Source of the DNA: QHCA01 sp003244095 | Lineage (GTDB): Bacteria; Actinomycetota; Actinomycetes; Mycobacteriales; QHCA01 | Direction: 5' to 3' | NCBI GenBank assembly: GCA_038329965.1 | Contig: JBBQNN010000013.1 | Coordinates: 1 to 64,000 of the forward strand | DNA: 64,000 nt | Shown here: piece by piece, positions 16,392 to 25,388 of the stretch | How the letters are laid out: every line of letters starts with the position of its first letter | How positions within the stretch are numbered: the stretch's first letter is position 1 | The notes under the pieces: model-generated | Told to the model about the DNA's origin: nothing | The model's database searches: none | Seen by the model: the letters and a program-made list of their open reading frames with translations, nothing else | Position numbers and translations under genes: made by a program

Positions 16392-18158
16392 TCAGGTTGG
16401 CCCGTAGCGCTCGCGCAGCAAGATGATGTCCTGCCGGCGGGCCGAGGTGAGGAAGGCCGGCGAGGCCAGACTGATATCCCCGAACTCATTGGGCGGGAAG
16501 CCGCCGGCTCTCATCAGGACGTCTGCCCGCTGTGACGGGCCGCCGCGGGTGAACCCGAAGTTTGCCATCACGTCCTTGACCATGACCTGACCGCCGTGAT
16601 TCGAGAAGAGGTAGTTGGCCTTGCCGACCACCCAGCAGATCGCGGCCGCGGTCATCTCCGGGCGTCCCTTGCGCCGGAACGCGTCCGGATCGCCGGCGAC
16701 GGCCCGGGTCAGGAAGCGCCGGCAGGCCGTACGGACCTCGACGTCGAACATCTCCTTGCAGCAGCGGTCGACCAGCGCCAGCACCTCGCCGACCTGTTGG
16801 CGCACGTCGTCGGGAATGCCCGTCCATTCGAACGCCTCGTCAGGCAGCGGCCGGTCGTGGAGCCGGCCCAGGGCCTGGTCGCCGCCCACCGCATGGCGAA
16901 GGCCGTCGAGCATGATCTCTTCGATCGTTTCGCCCGGCATCGGCCACGGGCCGTCCGGATCCACGACGCCCATGGCCGCCAGCAGTGCCTGTGGGCCCTG
17001 GGGACGCGGAGAGCGGATGATGCGCTGGTAGTCCGGCTCCCAACGGTCGGCCGCCGCGAGTGTCTCCTCGGTCAGGGCCGGCCTGATGCCGCGCTCGTCG
17101 TGGCTGAAGCGGATGACTGCGCGCAGCAGATCGGGCGCCAGGGACAGGTAGGCGACGTCGGCGACGATCTTGCGGGGGATCCAGTCGACGAGCAGGATCT
17201 CCACCGCGACCGGGCTCCAGCGCAGCGGGTCACCCGGCCCGTAGTCGGTGCCGAACCACAACACCGAGTCGAGCAGGCTGCGATGGTCGGCGTCGTCGAG
17301 ATCCACGCCATGCGGCGACGCGAAGAACCGCTCCGTCAGGTCGGCGACCGCCTTCTCGCTCCACTCCGGTCGCTGATATCCGCTGCCGCCACCGGGCAGG
17401 AGGCGCGTGATCCATTCGACCAGCGGCCGGGTGGCCGGCCAGGTGTCTGTCTCGTACGGCGGATAGGTGATCGCGCCGGCCTCGATCGCTTCGCTGATCC
17501 GCGCCCGGGCATCGGCCAGCGCAATGTCGTCCCACCTGGTGTCGTCGGGGTCTTCGACCTTGGCCCGCATGAATGCGACGAGATCGCCGATGCGGTGGTC
17601 GAGGACGAAGCCGTCCTTGGCCACGGTGCCAAGGTTGTGGTCGATGTAGACCAGCACCGATATCTCGTGGCCGGAGGGCAGGCGGGCACCGACGATCACG
17701 TCATCGCCGTCACCGAGCACGTGCACCATCTCCACGGCGCGGTACGGCTCGATCCGGTCGAGCCCCGCGATCCACCCGGGGAGGCGATGCTGCCGGCTCG
17801 CCACCTCACGCCGGATGCGGGCGCGGATCAGGTCGTCGGTCTCGATCTCGGCGATGACCGCGAGCAGTGCGGTCGTTTCGCGCAGGTCGGTGTCCATAAA
17901 GGATGCGAGGAGATCGGCGTACGAGGCTTTCTCAGCCTCGGTCGTCCGCTCCAACGGGCCGGACCGGCGGCTGTCCATCACCGCGAGCACCGAGCTCACC
18001 AAGTTCAGCAGCCCCAGCGGATGATCATCGGCGAGCGCCCGCCGGACGTCACCGAGCAGATCCGGCTCGGCCACCGGGGGGACCACGCGAACTCGGTCGC
18101 TGCGCCGTGGTGTCGGCCTGGATTTGTCGGCCTTTCTGCGGCCCTTGGTCTTCGCCAC
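16392..18158 (-). CDS. Large hypothetical protein (DUF6398-like C-terminal part)
   Basis: A 588-residue soluble protein with a basic N-terminus (KTKGRRKADKSRPTPRR) and no signal or membrane segment. Residues about 465-545 (PDDVRQQVGEVLALVDRCCKE then TACRRFLTRAVAGDP and AAAICWVVGKANYLFS) resemble the helical DUF6398 region found in uncharacterised actinobacterial proteins. The following QVMVKDVMANFGFTRG segment looks like a helix-turn-helix. Codon use matches its neighbours, so it is a real gene. It converges on the epoxide hydrolase and diverges from the SOS operon. No function can be assigned. Confidence 0.65.
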   Translation of the reverse strand: MAKTKGRRKADKSRPTPRRSDRVRVVPPVAEPDLLGDVRRALADDHPLGLLNLVSSVLAVMDSRRSGPLERTTEAEKASYADLLASFMDTDLRETTALLAVIAEIETDDLIRARIRREVASRQHRLPGWIAGLDRIEPYRAVEMVHVLGDGDDVIVGARLPSGHEISVLVYIDHNLGTVAKDGFVLDHRIGDLVAFMRAKVEDPDDTRWDDIALADARARISEAIEAGAITYPPYETDTWPATRPLVEWITRLLPGGGSGYQRPEWSEKAVADLTERFFASPHGVDLDDADHRSLLDSVLWFGTDYGPGDPLRWSPVAVEILLVDWIPRKIVADVAYLSLAPDLLRAVIRFSHDERGIRPALTEETLAAADRWEPDYQRIIRSPRPQGPQALLAAMGVVDPDGPWPMPGETIEEIMLDGLRHAVGGDQALGRLHDRPLPDEAFEWTGIPDDVRQQVGEVLALVDRCCKEMFDVEVRTACRRFLTRAVAGDPDAFRRKGRPEMTAAAICWVVGKANYLFSNHGGQVMVKDVMANFGFTRGGPSQRADVLMRAGGFPPNEFGDISLASPAFLTSARRQDIILLRERYGPT

Positions 18159-18195
18159 GCACCGACCCTAGTGGGGGTGACGGCGGTCGACCTCA

Positions 18196-18294
18196 CGACC
18201 TCCCGAAAGTGGTGGAGCTGATGGCGATCGACCCCGCGACTTCCCGGAAGTCGTTGCTTTCTGGGCCGCCAATCCAACGTCTTCCCGGAAGTCG
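18196..18294. repeat. Three 17-bp palindromic repeats at exact 41-bp spacing
   Basis: Copies start at 18196, 18237 and 18278. The second is CGACTTCCCGGAAGTCG, with 8-bp arms around one central base. The third differs by one base, the first by four. The period is exactly 41 bp, about four helical turns, so all three present the same DNA face. They lie in the spacer between the divergent large hypothetical gene and the SOS operon. An operator array is the simplest reading. Confidence 0.6.
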
Positions 18295-18380
18295 TCGGTT
18301 TGCCGGGGGCGGACCAGTGCCTGACCCCGGGCTGCTTCCCAGGGGTTGCGGTCTTGTCGGGGGAGGGGTTTACTGTTACG

Positions 18381-18406
18381 TGTGTTCGAACATATGTTCG
18401 AACACA
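18381..18406. promoter_or_regulatory. LexA/SOS box
   Basis: TCGAAC-ATAT-GTTCGA at 18386-18401 is an exact match to the mycobacterial-type LexA consensus TCGAAC-N4-GTTCGA. It sits inside a perfect 26-bp palindrome (18381-18406). It lies about 190 bases upstream of the first gene of the mutasome operon, the only gene set it could control on the plus strand. Confidence 0.9.
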
Positions 18407-18488
18407 TAACGTGTCGGCCCTTCGGCCGGCGCGGGGCGGATCTCTTCGCCGCGGTGCGGTCCTCGACCCCCGTGTCGTGGTGGGGAGC

Positions 18489-18531
18489 CACCGGCCGAGG
18501 CGACGTGGGGAAGCGTCGCCTCGTGCCGGTG
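18489..18531 (+). promoter_or_regulatory. Strong leader hairpin of the SOS operon
   Basis: The stem pairs 18489-18505 with 18514-18531: 17 base pairs with one unpaired T at 18524 and an 8-base loop. The inner arm is CGAGGCGACG. No T-run follows, so it is not a standard intrinsic terminator. It would fold in the untranslated leader, 66 bases before the DUF6504 start. Confidence 0.6.
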
Positions 18532-18597
18532 CCGCCGCTGCCCACCTTCCCCTGGCAGCACATCCATCGACGGCTGTACGGGAGAGGTGTGTGTGCA

Positions 18598-18948
18598 GTG
18601 ACCCGGTTGTACGGCGATGCCGTCGACGACGCCGCCGAGGTGCGGCGGCGGGCCGACGAGCCCGAGCAGTTCCTCTGGCGAGAGCGGCTCTATCTCGTCC
18701 GGGCCGTGCAGGGGCACTGGATGGAGTCAGGCGGATGGTGGTGTACGGGTGTGACCCGTGCGGCACTGTCCGGTGAGTCTGACGCCGGTGCGGGCAACTC
18801 CAACGCGCCCAGTGGAATTGTCGATGACGGGGAGCGGGAGTTCTGGCGGGTGGAGGCCGGCGCCGGCCGGCTCGACGACACCGGGGTGTTCGACCTGTGC
18901 TTCGACTGGTCGCACGGCCGGTGGACCGTCGTCCGGGTGCAGGACTAA
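18598..18948 (+). CDS. DUF6504 family protein, first gene of SOS operon
   Basis: A 116-residue protein with the DUF6504 pattern: TRLYGD at the N-terminus, PEQFLWRERLYLVRAVQGHW in the middle and EFWRVEA then GVFDLCFDW at the end. The family is small, of unknown role, and in actinomycetes often lies beside DnaE/DinB-type polymerases, as it does here. GTG 18598 has GGAGAGG nine bases upstream; the in-frame GTG at 18589 is too close to it. It heads the operon under the SOS box and precedes the HEPN gene by four bases. Confidence 0.75.
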   Translation: MTRLYGDAVDDAAEVRRRADEPEQFLWRERLYLVRAVQGHWMESGGWWCTGVTRAALSGESDAGAGNSNAPSGIVDDGEREFWRVEAGAGRLDDTGVFDLCFDWSHGRWTVVRVQD

Positions 18949-18952
18949 CGCC

Positions 18953-19390
18953 ATGGCCCGAGTGCCGCCGCCGCCGGCCCGCCAGTCCGCCCTGATCCTG
19001 CTCTCCCAGGCCCGGCGGGCGCTGAACGAGGCGGCGCTGCTGCACCGGCCAGCCGAGCGCTATGCCGCCACGCACCTCGCCGCGCTGCGGGCGGCCGCGG
19101 CGGTGCTGGCCGCCCGGGCCCGGCCGGCGGCGCCCGTGCCGCGCCGGCTGGCCCGGCCGACCAGTGCGTGGACCCTGCTGTGCCGGGTTGCTCCCGAGCT
19201 CACCGAGTGGGCCGGGTTCTTCGCCGCCGGTGCCGCCAAGCGGGCCGCCGCCGAGGCGGGCCTGCCCCGCTCGGTGACCGCGCGGGAGGCCGACGACTTG
19301 ATGCGCGACGCCGAGACGTTCCTCGCCGTGGTCGAGACCCTGCTCGGCCTGCTGGTCCAGCCGATGCTCACCAGCTCAGGTCGCGGGTGA
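18953..19390 (+). CDS. SAV_6107-like HEPN domain protein
   Basis: A 145-residue, Ala/Arg-rich helical protein. It matches the SAV_6107-type HEPN family: SALILLSQARRALNEAALLHRPAERYAATHLAALRAAAAVL at the N-terminus and READDLMRDAETFLAVVETLL near the end. HEPN domains bind nucleotides or cleave RNA, but the catalytic R-x4-6-H is not clear here. The gene starts four bases after DUF6504 and ends six bases before the DnaE-like gene, so it is part of the same SOS transcript. Its contribution to mutagenesis is unknown. Confidence 0.72.
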   Translation: MARVPPPPARQSALILLSQARRALNEAALLHRPAERYAATHLAALRAAAAVLAARARPAAPVPRRLARPTSAWTLLCRVAPELTEWAGFFAAGAAKRAAAEAGLPRSVTAREADDLMRDAETFLAVVETLLGLLVQPMLTSSGRG

Positions 19391-19396
19391 GGGGGC

Positions 19397-22300
19397 ATGG
19401 GAGACCCCTTCGTGCACCTGCACGTCGCGTCGGGCTACTCGCTGCGACATGGGGCCAGCGCGCCGCGGGCTCTGGCCGAGCGGGCCGCCGAGCACGGCAT
19501 GGACTCCCTCGCGCTGACCGACCGGGACGGCGTCTACGGCGCCGTGAAGTTCGTCATCGCCTGCCGCGAGGCCGGGGTGCGGCCGCTGTTCGGCGTCGAC
19601 CTGGCCATCCCTCCCACGGTGCCCGCGCCGCCGCCACGCCCGATGTCCGCGGCCAGGGCCACCCGCCGCACGCCGGCCCGCGGAGGGGCAGAGGTCGATC
19701 TCCGCCTACCGCGGGTGACCCTGCTGGCCCGGGACGGCCGCGGCTGGGCGTCGCTGTGCCGGCTGATCAGTGCCACCCACCTGGCGGGGGAGCGCAGCCG
19801 CCCGGTCACCTCGCTCGACCTGATCGGCGCGCACGCGGCCGGGCTGTTCGTGCTGTTGGGCCCGGCCTCCGAGCTGGGCCGCGCGGTGGCCGCCCGCCGG
19901 CCCGACCTGGCCCGGGTAGTCCTCGACCGCTGGCGTGAAGTGGTCGGCACCGGTGACCTGCTCGTCGAGATCGTCGCGCACCGGGGCCGCGGCGACACCG
20001 GGCGGGCGGCGGCCCTGCTCGCCTTCGCCGCCGACGTCGACCTGCCCGCGGTGCTGACCAATGCGGTGCGCTATGCCGACAGGGCCGACGCGCCGACCGC
20101 CGATGTGCTCGACTCCGCCCGCCGGCTGGTCCCGCTCGGCCCCCGTACCATCGACCGCACCAACGCCGAGGGCTACCTGAAGTCCGGCAAGGAGATGGCC
20201 GAGGTGGCCGCCGAGGTGTGCGGCCCTGACCGCGATGCGGCCCGCCGCCTGCTGGCCCGCACCCGCCACGTCGCCGAGCAGTGCGCCGTCGACCCCCGCG
20301 TCGACCTGGGCATCGGCGAGGTGCACTTCCCCGAGCTCGCGGGGGACGGTGCCGTCAGCGGGGTCGGAGAGACAGGAGAGGCCGGGGCCGTGCTGCGCGA
20401 GCGGTGCGAGGCGGGGCTGGGCCGGCGGGCCATGGCGCCCACTGCCGAGGTCCGCCAGCGGCTCGACCACGAGCTCGGCATCATCGGCGGGCTGGGCTAT
20501 CCGGCGTACTTCCTGACCGTTGCCGACGTCGCCGACCTCATCCGCTCGCTGGGCGTGCGCTGCGCCGCCCGGGGGTCGGGGGCCGGCAGCCTCGTCACCT
20601 ACCTGCTGGGCATCTCCGACGTCGACCCGATCCGCTACCGGCTGCTGATGGAGCGTTTCCTCTCACCGTTGCGCAAGGCGCTGCCCGACATCGACATCGA
20701 CGTGGAGTCGGCCCGCCGAACCGAGGTCTACGAGGCGGTGCTCGCGCGGTTCGGCGCGCAGCGCTGCGCGTGCGTGTCGATGATGGACACCTACCGCGCC
20801 CGGCACGCGATCCGCGACGTCGGCGCCGCGCTCGGGTTGCCGCCCGGCGAGATCGACGCGGTGGCCAAGGCGTTCCCGCACATCCGGGCCGGCCAGCTCA
20901 AGCAGGCGATGCGGGACCTGCCCGAGCTGCGGGCCAGCGGGTTGGGCGAGGCGCGCCTGTCGTTGCTGTTCACCCTGGCCGAGCGGCTCGACGGGCTGCC
21001 CCGGCACATCGCCCTGCACCCCTGCGGCGTGCTGCTCTCCGACATGACGCTGCTCGACCGCACCCCGGTCGAGGCGAGTTACCTGGGCTTCCCGATGAGC
21101 CAGTTCGACAAGGACGACGTCGAGGAGCTCGGCCTGCTCAAGCTCGACCTGCTCGGCATCCGGATGCAGTCGGCGATGGCGCACGCGATCGACGAGGTGC
21201 AGCGGGTCGACGGCGAGCGGATCGACATCGACGCGGTGCCGCGCGACGACCCCGCCACCTTCCGGCTGGTGCGCTCCACCCGCCTGCTCGGCTGCTTCCA
21301 GATCGAGTCGCCCGGCCAGCGGGAGCTGATCGGCAAGTTCGGCCCCGAGACGTTCGAGGACCTCATCGTCGACATCTCGCTGTTCCGCCCGGGCCCGGTC
21401 AAGAGCGACATGGTGACGCCGTTCCTCGAGGCCCGGCAGGGCTGGGCGCCGGCCCGCTACTTCCACGACGACGTACGACCGGCGCTCGAGCAGACCTGCG
21501 GGGTGGTCGTTTTCCACGAGCAGGTGCTCGAGATCGTCGAGGCGATGACCGGTTGCACGCTGGCCGAGGCCGACGAGGTGCGCCGCGCCCTGGGCGACAA
21601 GGACGGCCAGGAGGAGGTGCGGATCTGGTTCCGCCCGGTGACGCTGGCCCGCGGATACGACCTGGCTACCGTCGAGCGGGCCTGGGAGATCCTGCGCGCC
21701 TTCGGCTCGTTCGGGTTCTGCAAGGCCCATGCTGCGGCGTTCGCCGTGCCGACCTACCAGTCGGCGTGGCTCAAGGCGCACCACCCGGCCGCCTTCCTCG
21801 CCGGGGTGCTCACCCATGACCCCGGCATGTATCCCAAGCGGCTGATCCTCGATGACGCCCGCCAGTTCGGCATCGCCGTGCTCGGCCTCGACGTCAACGT
21901 CTCCACGGCGACCTATCGGGTCGAGCGGGTCGGGGTCGACGACGCCCGGTGCTACGGCATCCGGCTGTCACTGGCCGACGTCAAGGGCATCTCCGAGGCA
22001 GAGATCGGCCGGATCGTGGCCGGCCGGCCGTTCCATTCCCTGGCCGACTTCTGGCACCGCGCGGCGGTGTCCCGCCCGATCGTCGAGCGGCTGGTGGTGG
22101 CCGGCGGGTTCGACAGCCTGTACGGCATCGGCACCTCGTTGCCGGTGCGCCGGCGGGGTCAGGTGACCCGACGTGACCTGTTGCTGCAGGCCGCCGAGCT
22201 CGACCAGTGGTCCCGGGGGGTCCGCCGGTCGGCGCGAGCGGCGGCGCCCAGCAGTAAAAGGACCGGCAGTCAAAGGACCGGCAGCCAGAGAGGGACCAGC

Positions 22301-23113
22301 CGGCGAGGCCTGCCCCCGTCCGACGACGTGATCCGCAGCCAGGCGGCCGGCCAGTCCCAGGCCACGGCGGCGGTGCAGCCGGTCGACGTTCAGCTGGTCC
22401 TCGACCTCGGCGACGACCCGGCGCGCACCAGCCTGTCCGGGCTGCCCGAGATGACCGGTGCCGAGCGGGTACGCGCCGAGCTCGACGTGCTCGGCCTCGA
22501 CGCGAGCCGGCACGTCGTCGACTTCTACGAGCCGTTCTTCGCCGCGATCGGGATGACCCGCTCCCGCGACCTGCTCGGCTGCCGCAGCAAGGCCGAGGTG
22601 CTCGTCGCGGGAGTCAAGGTCGCCACCCAGACGCCGCCGATCCGGTCCGGCCGGCGGGTCATCTTCGTCACCCTCGACGACGCCACCGGGCCGGTCGACG
22701 CGACATTCTTCGAGGACGCGCAGGTCGGATACGCCAGCACCCTGTTCCACTCCTGGCTGCTGGTGATCCGCGGCGAGGTCCGGCGCACCGGCCGGCGCGG
22801 GGTGTCGATCCGGGCGACCGGATGCTGGGAGCTGCCCGCGTTGCGCGACGCGTGGGAGTACGCCGGGCTGGCGGCGGTCGACGCGGCGATGCAGGCGCCT
22901 CCCGAGCTCACCGAGGAGGCTGTCCACGGCGCGGCGGAGAGCCGGTCGGCCCGCCCGGTGACAGCCCGCCCGCCAGGAGCCGGCCGGACCGTGCTGGTAT
23001 CACCCACCGGCTTCCGGCTCTCGCCCTATGCCGACATCAGGCCGGCCGGCGAATCCACCAAAGGCGCGCCGCGCAAGCTGTGGCACTCGAGCCAGGGGAG
23101 TTCCGGTGGATGA
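19397..23113 (+). CDS. dnaE2: Second DNA polymerase III alpha (DnaE2/ImuC-like)
   Basis: A 1238-residue C-family polymerase under SOS control. It has a PHP domain (FVHLHVASGYSLRHGA), polymerase catalytic aspartates PDIDIDV (D431, D433) and KLDLLG (D584), a helix-hairpin-helix region, and a C-terminal OB fold (RVIFVTLDDATGPVDATFF). It is distinct from the replicative DnaE at 59224: an Arg/Ser-rich linker at about 950-975 contains short repeats and the start is GTG-free (ATG 19397). DnaE2 proteins copy damaged DNA with low fidelity. ImuA' and ImuB, its usual partners, are absent from this operon; DinB lies two genes downstream instead. Confidence 0.87.
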   Translation: MGDPFVHLHVASGYSLRHGASAPRALAERAAEHGMDSLALTDRDGVYGAVKFVIACREAGVRPLFGVDLAIPPTVPAPPPRPMSAARATRRTPARGGAEVDLRLPRVTLLARDGRGWASLCRLISATHLAGERSRPVTSLDLIGAHAAGLFVLLGPASELGRAVAARRPDLARVVLDRWREVVGTGDLLVEIVAHRGRGDTGRAAALLAFAADVDLPAVLTNAVRYADRADAPTADVLDSARRLVPLGPRTIDRTNAEGYLKSGKEMAEVAAEVCGPDRDAARRLLARTRHVAEQCAVDPRVDLGIGEVHFPELAGDGAVSGVGETGEAGAVLRERCEAGLGRRAMAPTAEVRQRLDHELGIIGGLGYPAYFLTVADVADLIRSLGVRCAARGSGAGSLVTYLLGISDVDPIRYRLLMERFLSPLRKALPDIDIDVESARRTEVYEAVLARFGAQRCACVSMMDTYRARHAIRDVGAALGLPPGEIDAVAKAFPHIRAGQLKQAMRDLPELRASGLGEARLSLLFTLAERLDGLPRHIALHPCGVLLSDMTLLDRTPVEASYLGFPMSQFDKDDVEELGLLKLDLLGIRMQSAMAHAIDEVQRVDGERIDIDAVPRDDPATFRLVRSTRLLGCFQIESPGQRELIGKFGPETFEDLIVDISLFRPGPVKSDMVTPFLEARQGWAPARYFHDDVRPALEQTCGVVVFHEQVLEIVEAMTGCTLAEADEVRRALGDKDGQEEVRIWFRPVTLARGYDLATVERAWEILRAFGSFGFCKAHAAAFAVPTYQSAWLKAHHPAAFLAGVLTHDPGMYPKRLILDDARQFGIAVLGLDVNVSTATYRVERVGVDDARCYGIRLSLADVKGISEAEIGRIVAGRPFHSLADFWHRAAVSRPIVERLVVAGGFDSLYGIGTSLPVRRRGQVTRRDLLLQAAELDQWSRGVRRSARAAAPSSKRTGSQRTGSQRGTSRRGLPPSDDVIRSQAAGQSQATAAVQPVDVQLVLDLGDDPARTSLSGLPEMTGAERVRAELDVLGLDASRHVVDFYEPFFAAIGMTRSRDLLGCRSKAEVLVAGVKVATQTPPIRSGRRVIFVTLDDATGPVDATFFEDAQVGYASTLFHSWLLVIRGEVRRTGRRGVSIRATGCWELPALRDAWEYAGLAAVDAAMQAPPELTEEAVHGAAESRSARPVTARPPGAGRTVLVSPTGFRLSPYADIRPAGESTKGAPRKLWHSSQGSSGG
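22257..22286 (+). repeat. 15-bp tandem repeat in DnaE2 linker
   Basis: AAAGGACCGGCAGTC is followed directly by a copy with one change, then a degenerate third. It encodes an Arg/Ser/Thr/Gln-rich stretch (KRTGSQ) in the linker before the OB fold, a plausible site of length variation. Confidence 0.6.
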
Positions 23114-23185
23114 TCCGGCGCCGCCGATACGCTCGGGTGGCCCGGTCGCCGGACGTGGCACGGGCGGAGCGCGAGGAGATTCTCT

Positions 23186-23929
23186 GTGTCGGAGCCCGGT
23201 CGGGCGCATACCGCCCCACGGACGGCTGTGGTCTGGGCCGTGTTGCGGGCCGAGCTCGACCGGCACCCCGGCGTCCCGCTGCGCGTGCTCGACGCCGGAG
23301 GAGGCAGCGGACAGTTCGCGGTGCCACTCGCCGAGCTCGGCCATCAGGTCACCGTGGTCGATGCCAGCCCGGACGCGCTCGCGGCCCTGGAGCGCCGGGC
23401 CGCCGAGCGGGCGGTGGCCGAGCGGGTCACCGGTGTGCAGGGTGATGCCGACACGGTCCTGCAGGTCGTGGGGGCGGCCAGTCAGGACCTCGTGCTGTGC
23501 CACAGCCTGCTCGAGGTCGTCGACTCACCGGCCGCGGTGCTCGGGCCCATCGCGCAGACGGTGCGGGCCGGGGGATGTGCCAGCGTGCTCGTGGCCAACC
23601 GCAACGCCGTCGTGCTGTCGCGGGCGATCGGCGGGCACCTCGCCGACGCGCTCCGGGCGCTGCACGACCCGGCCGGCCGGTGGGGCGAGGCCGACGTGGC
23701 GTTGCGCCGCTACGACCTGCTCGAGGCCACCGCGCTGCTCAGTGCGGCCGGCCTGCACGTCGAGGCGGTGCACGGTGTCCGGGTCCTCGCCGACCTGGTG
23801 GCCGGGGTCCTGGCCGATGCCGAGGCCGGTGGCGTCGACGCTCTCCTGGAGCTGGAGCTGGCTGCCTCGGATCGGTCACCGTTTCGCGACATCGCCACCC
23901 AGCTGCACCTGCTCGCCCGCCGGCACTGA
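23186..23929 (+). CDS. Class I SAM-dependent methyltransferase
   Basis: A 247-residue methyltransferase with the Rossmann motif I VLDAGGGSGQFAVPLAELGH, motif II VTVVDASPDAL and motif IV LVLCHSLLEVV, a layout like CmoM/SmtA tRNA methyltransferases. GAGGAG about eight bases before GTG 23186 fixes the start. It lies between the DnaE2-like and DinB genes on the same strand, so it is probably damage-inducible too. Whether it acts on tRNA, DNA or a small molecule cannot be told. Confidence 0.78.
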   Translation: MSEPGRAHTAPRTAVVWAVLRAELDRHPGVPLRVLDAGGGSGQFAVPLAELGHQVTVVDASPDALAALERRAAERAVAERVTGVQGDADTVLQVVGAASQDLVLCHSLLEVVDSPAAVLGPIAQTVRAGGCASVLVANRNAVVLSRAIGGHLADALRALHDPAGRWGEADVALRRYDLLEATALLSAAGLHVEAVHGVRVLADLVAGVLADAEAGGVDALLELELAASDRSPFRDIATQLHLLARRH

Positions 23930-23971
23930 GATGGCGTCCTGCAGCAGCCCTGACCCGATGACGCCCGCCAG

Positions 23972-25282
23972 ATGAGCCGCTCGGGGCCCCCGCCGGTCGG
24001 CCCCGCACCCGGGCCGCCGGCCGACGACACCGGCTGCACGATCTTGCACGTCGACATGGACGCCTTCTACGCCATGGTCGAGTTGCGCCGCCGCCCCGAC
24101 CTGCGCGGCAGGCCGGTCATCGTCGGTGGCAACGGCTCACGTGGGGTCGTGCTGTCGGCGACCTACGAAGCCCGGGCCTACGGCGTGCGCAGTGCCATGC
24201 CGATGCTGCGGGCCCGCCGGCTGTGCCCGCAGGCCACGATCGTGGCGCCGGACTTCGCCGCCTACACCCAGTCCTCCCGCGGGGTCATGGAGGTGTTCCG
24301 GTCGATCACGCCGCTGTACGAGCCGCTCTCCCTCGACGAGGCGTTCCTCGACGTGAGCGGCACCCGGCGCCGGCTCGGCCGGCCGGTAGCGATCGCGGAG
24401 CTGATCCGGGGCCGGATCGCGGACGAACAGGGCATCACCTGCTCGGTCGGCGTGGCCACCACCAAGTTCCTCGCCAAGCTCGCCTCGGCCCGCTGCAAAC
24501 CCGACGGGCTGCTCGTCGTGCCCGCCGACAGCGTGGTGGCCTTCCTGCACCCGCTGCCCGTCGGCGCGCTGTGGGGCGTCGGCGAACGTACAGAGGAGCA
24601 ACTGCTCCGGCTGGGACTCAAGACCGTCGGTGACATCGCCAACACCACCGTGAGCACGCTGCGCCGGGCAGTGGGCGACGCCTCCGGTGCCCACCTGCAC
24701 GCGCTGGCCTGGGGCCGCGACGAGCGCAGCGTCGTGCCCCACGAGCCGGACAAGAGCATCGGCCACGAGGAGACGTTCGCCACCGACATCGACGATCCCG
24801 AGGTCGTCCGCCGCGAGCTGCTGCGGCTGGCGGAGCGCACCGCCGCACGCCTGCGGGCCAGCGGCCAGGTCGGCCGGACCGTGAGCATCAAGGTGCGGTT
24901 CGCCGATTTCAAGACGATCTCCCGCGCGCGGACCCTCGACGTCCCGACCGATGTCGGGCGGGAGATCTACGACACCGCGGTGGGCCTGTTCGACGCCCTG
25001 GGGCTGCAACGAGCCCGGTTGCGACTGATCGGCGTGCGGGTCGAAGGCCTCCTGCTCGGCGCGACCACGGCGCAGCAACTGCTCCTGGGGGCTCGGGAGC
25101 ACGGCTGGCGCGAGGCCGAGCAGGCGGTCGACCGGGCCGCCCTGCGCTTCGGTGACGGGGCGGTCCAGCCGGCGGCCCTGGTCGGCCCAGAGGAGCGTCG
25201 GCCGGCCAAAAAATCCCGCGCGGGGGCGTCTCCACCGGACGCCATGAGGGCGGCTGAGGATGATTCCGGCCGGATCCGTTGA
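23972..25282 (+). CDS. dinB: DNA polymerase IV (Y family)
   Basis: A 436-residue translesion polymerase. ILHVDMDAFYAMVE (D28, D30) and SLDEAFLDV (D122, E123) supply the metal ligands. SVGVATTKFLAKLAS, a GVGERT helix-hairpin-helix and the little-finger KVRFADFKTISRARTL segment follow. The C-terminal 50 residues are variable; I see no clear QLxLF clamp-binding motif, although a weak AAQQLLL-like stretch is present. It comes after the methyltransferase by 42 bases within the SOS-controlled block and is likely the partner translesion enzyme of the DnaE2-like polymerase. Confidence 0.92.
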   Translation: MSRSGPPPVGPAPGPPADDTGCTILHVDMDAFYAMVELRRRPDLRGRPVIVGGNGSRGVVLSATYEARAYGVRSAMPMLRARRLCPQATIVAPDFAAYTQSSRGVMEVFRSITPLYEPLSLDEAFLDVSGTRRRLGRPVAIAELIRGRIADEQGITCSVGVATTKFLAKLASARCKPDGLLVVPADSVVAFLHPLPVGALWGVGERTEEQLLRLGLKTVGDIANTTVSTLRRAVGDASGAHLHALAWGRDERSVVPHEPDKSIGHEETFATDIDDPEVVRRELLRLAERTAARLRASGQVGRTVSIKVRFADFKTISRARTLDVPTDVGREIYDTAVGLFDALGLQRARLRLIGVRVEGLLLGATTAQQLLLGAREHGWREAEQAVDRAALRFGDGAVQPAALVGPEERRPAKKSRAGASPPDAMRAAEDDSGRIR

Positions 25283-25388
25283 CCAATTCCCACCCTTCGC
25301 CTTTCCCACGTGCGAATGCACTCGTAGACTCGGTAGGTACGACTGCGCACTGGGCGCCGTTGAGGACCGTCCGGCAGGGGAGGAGCCC

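Noticed and set aside
18196..18318. Mini CRISPR array
   Set aside because: Repeats of 17-20 bp at 41-bp intervals look array-like, but there are only three, one is degenerate, the repeat is nearly fully palindromic, and no cas gene is present in the window.
18394..18597. An N-terminal extension of the DUF6504 protein starting at ATG 18394
   Set aside because: The frame is open but crosses the SOS box and the leader hairpin, and the conserved domain begins at GTG 18598 after a good ribosome site.
19397..23113. Recent duplication of the replicative dnaE
   Set aside because: The two DnaE proteins share only family motifs, and differ in length, PHP motif and linker, so they are old paralogues.
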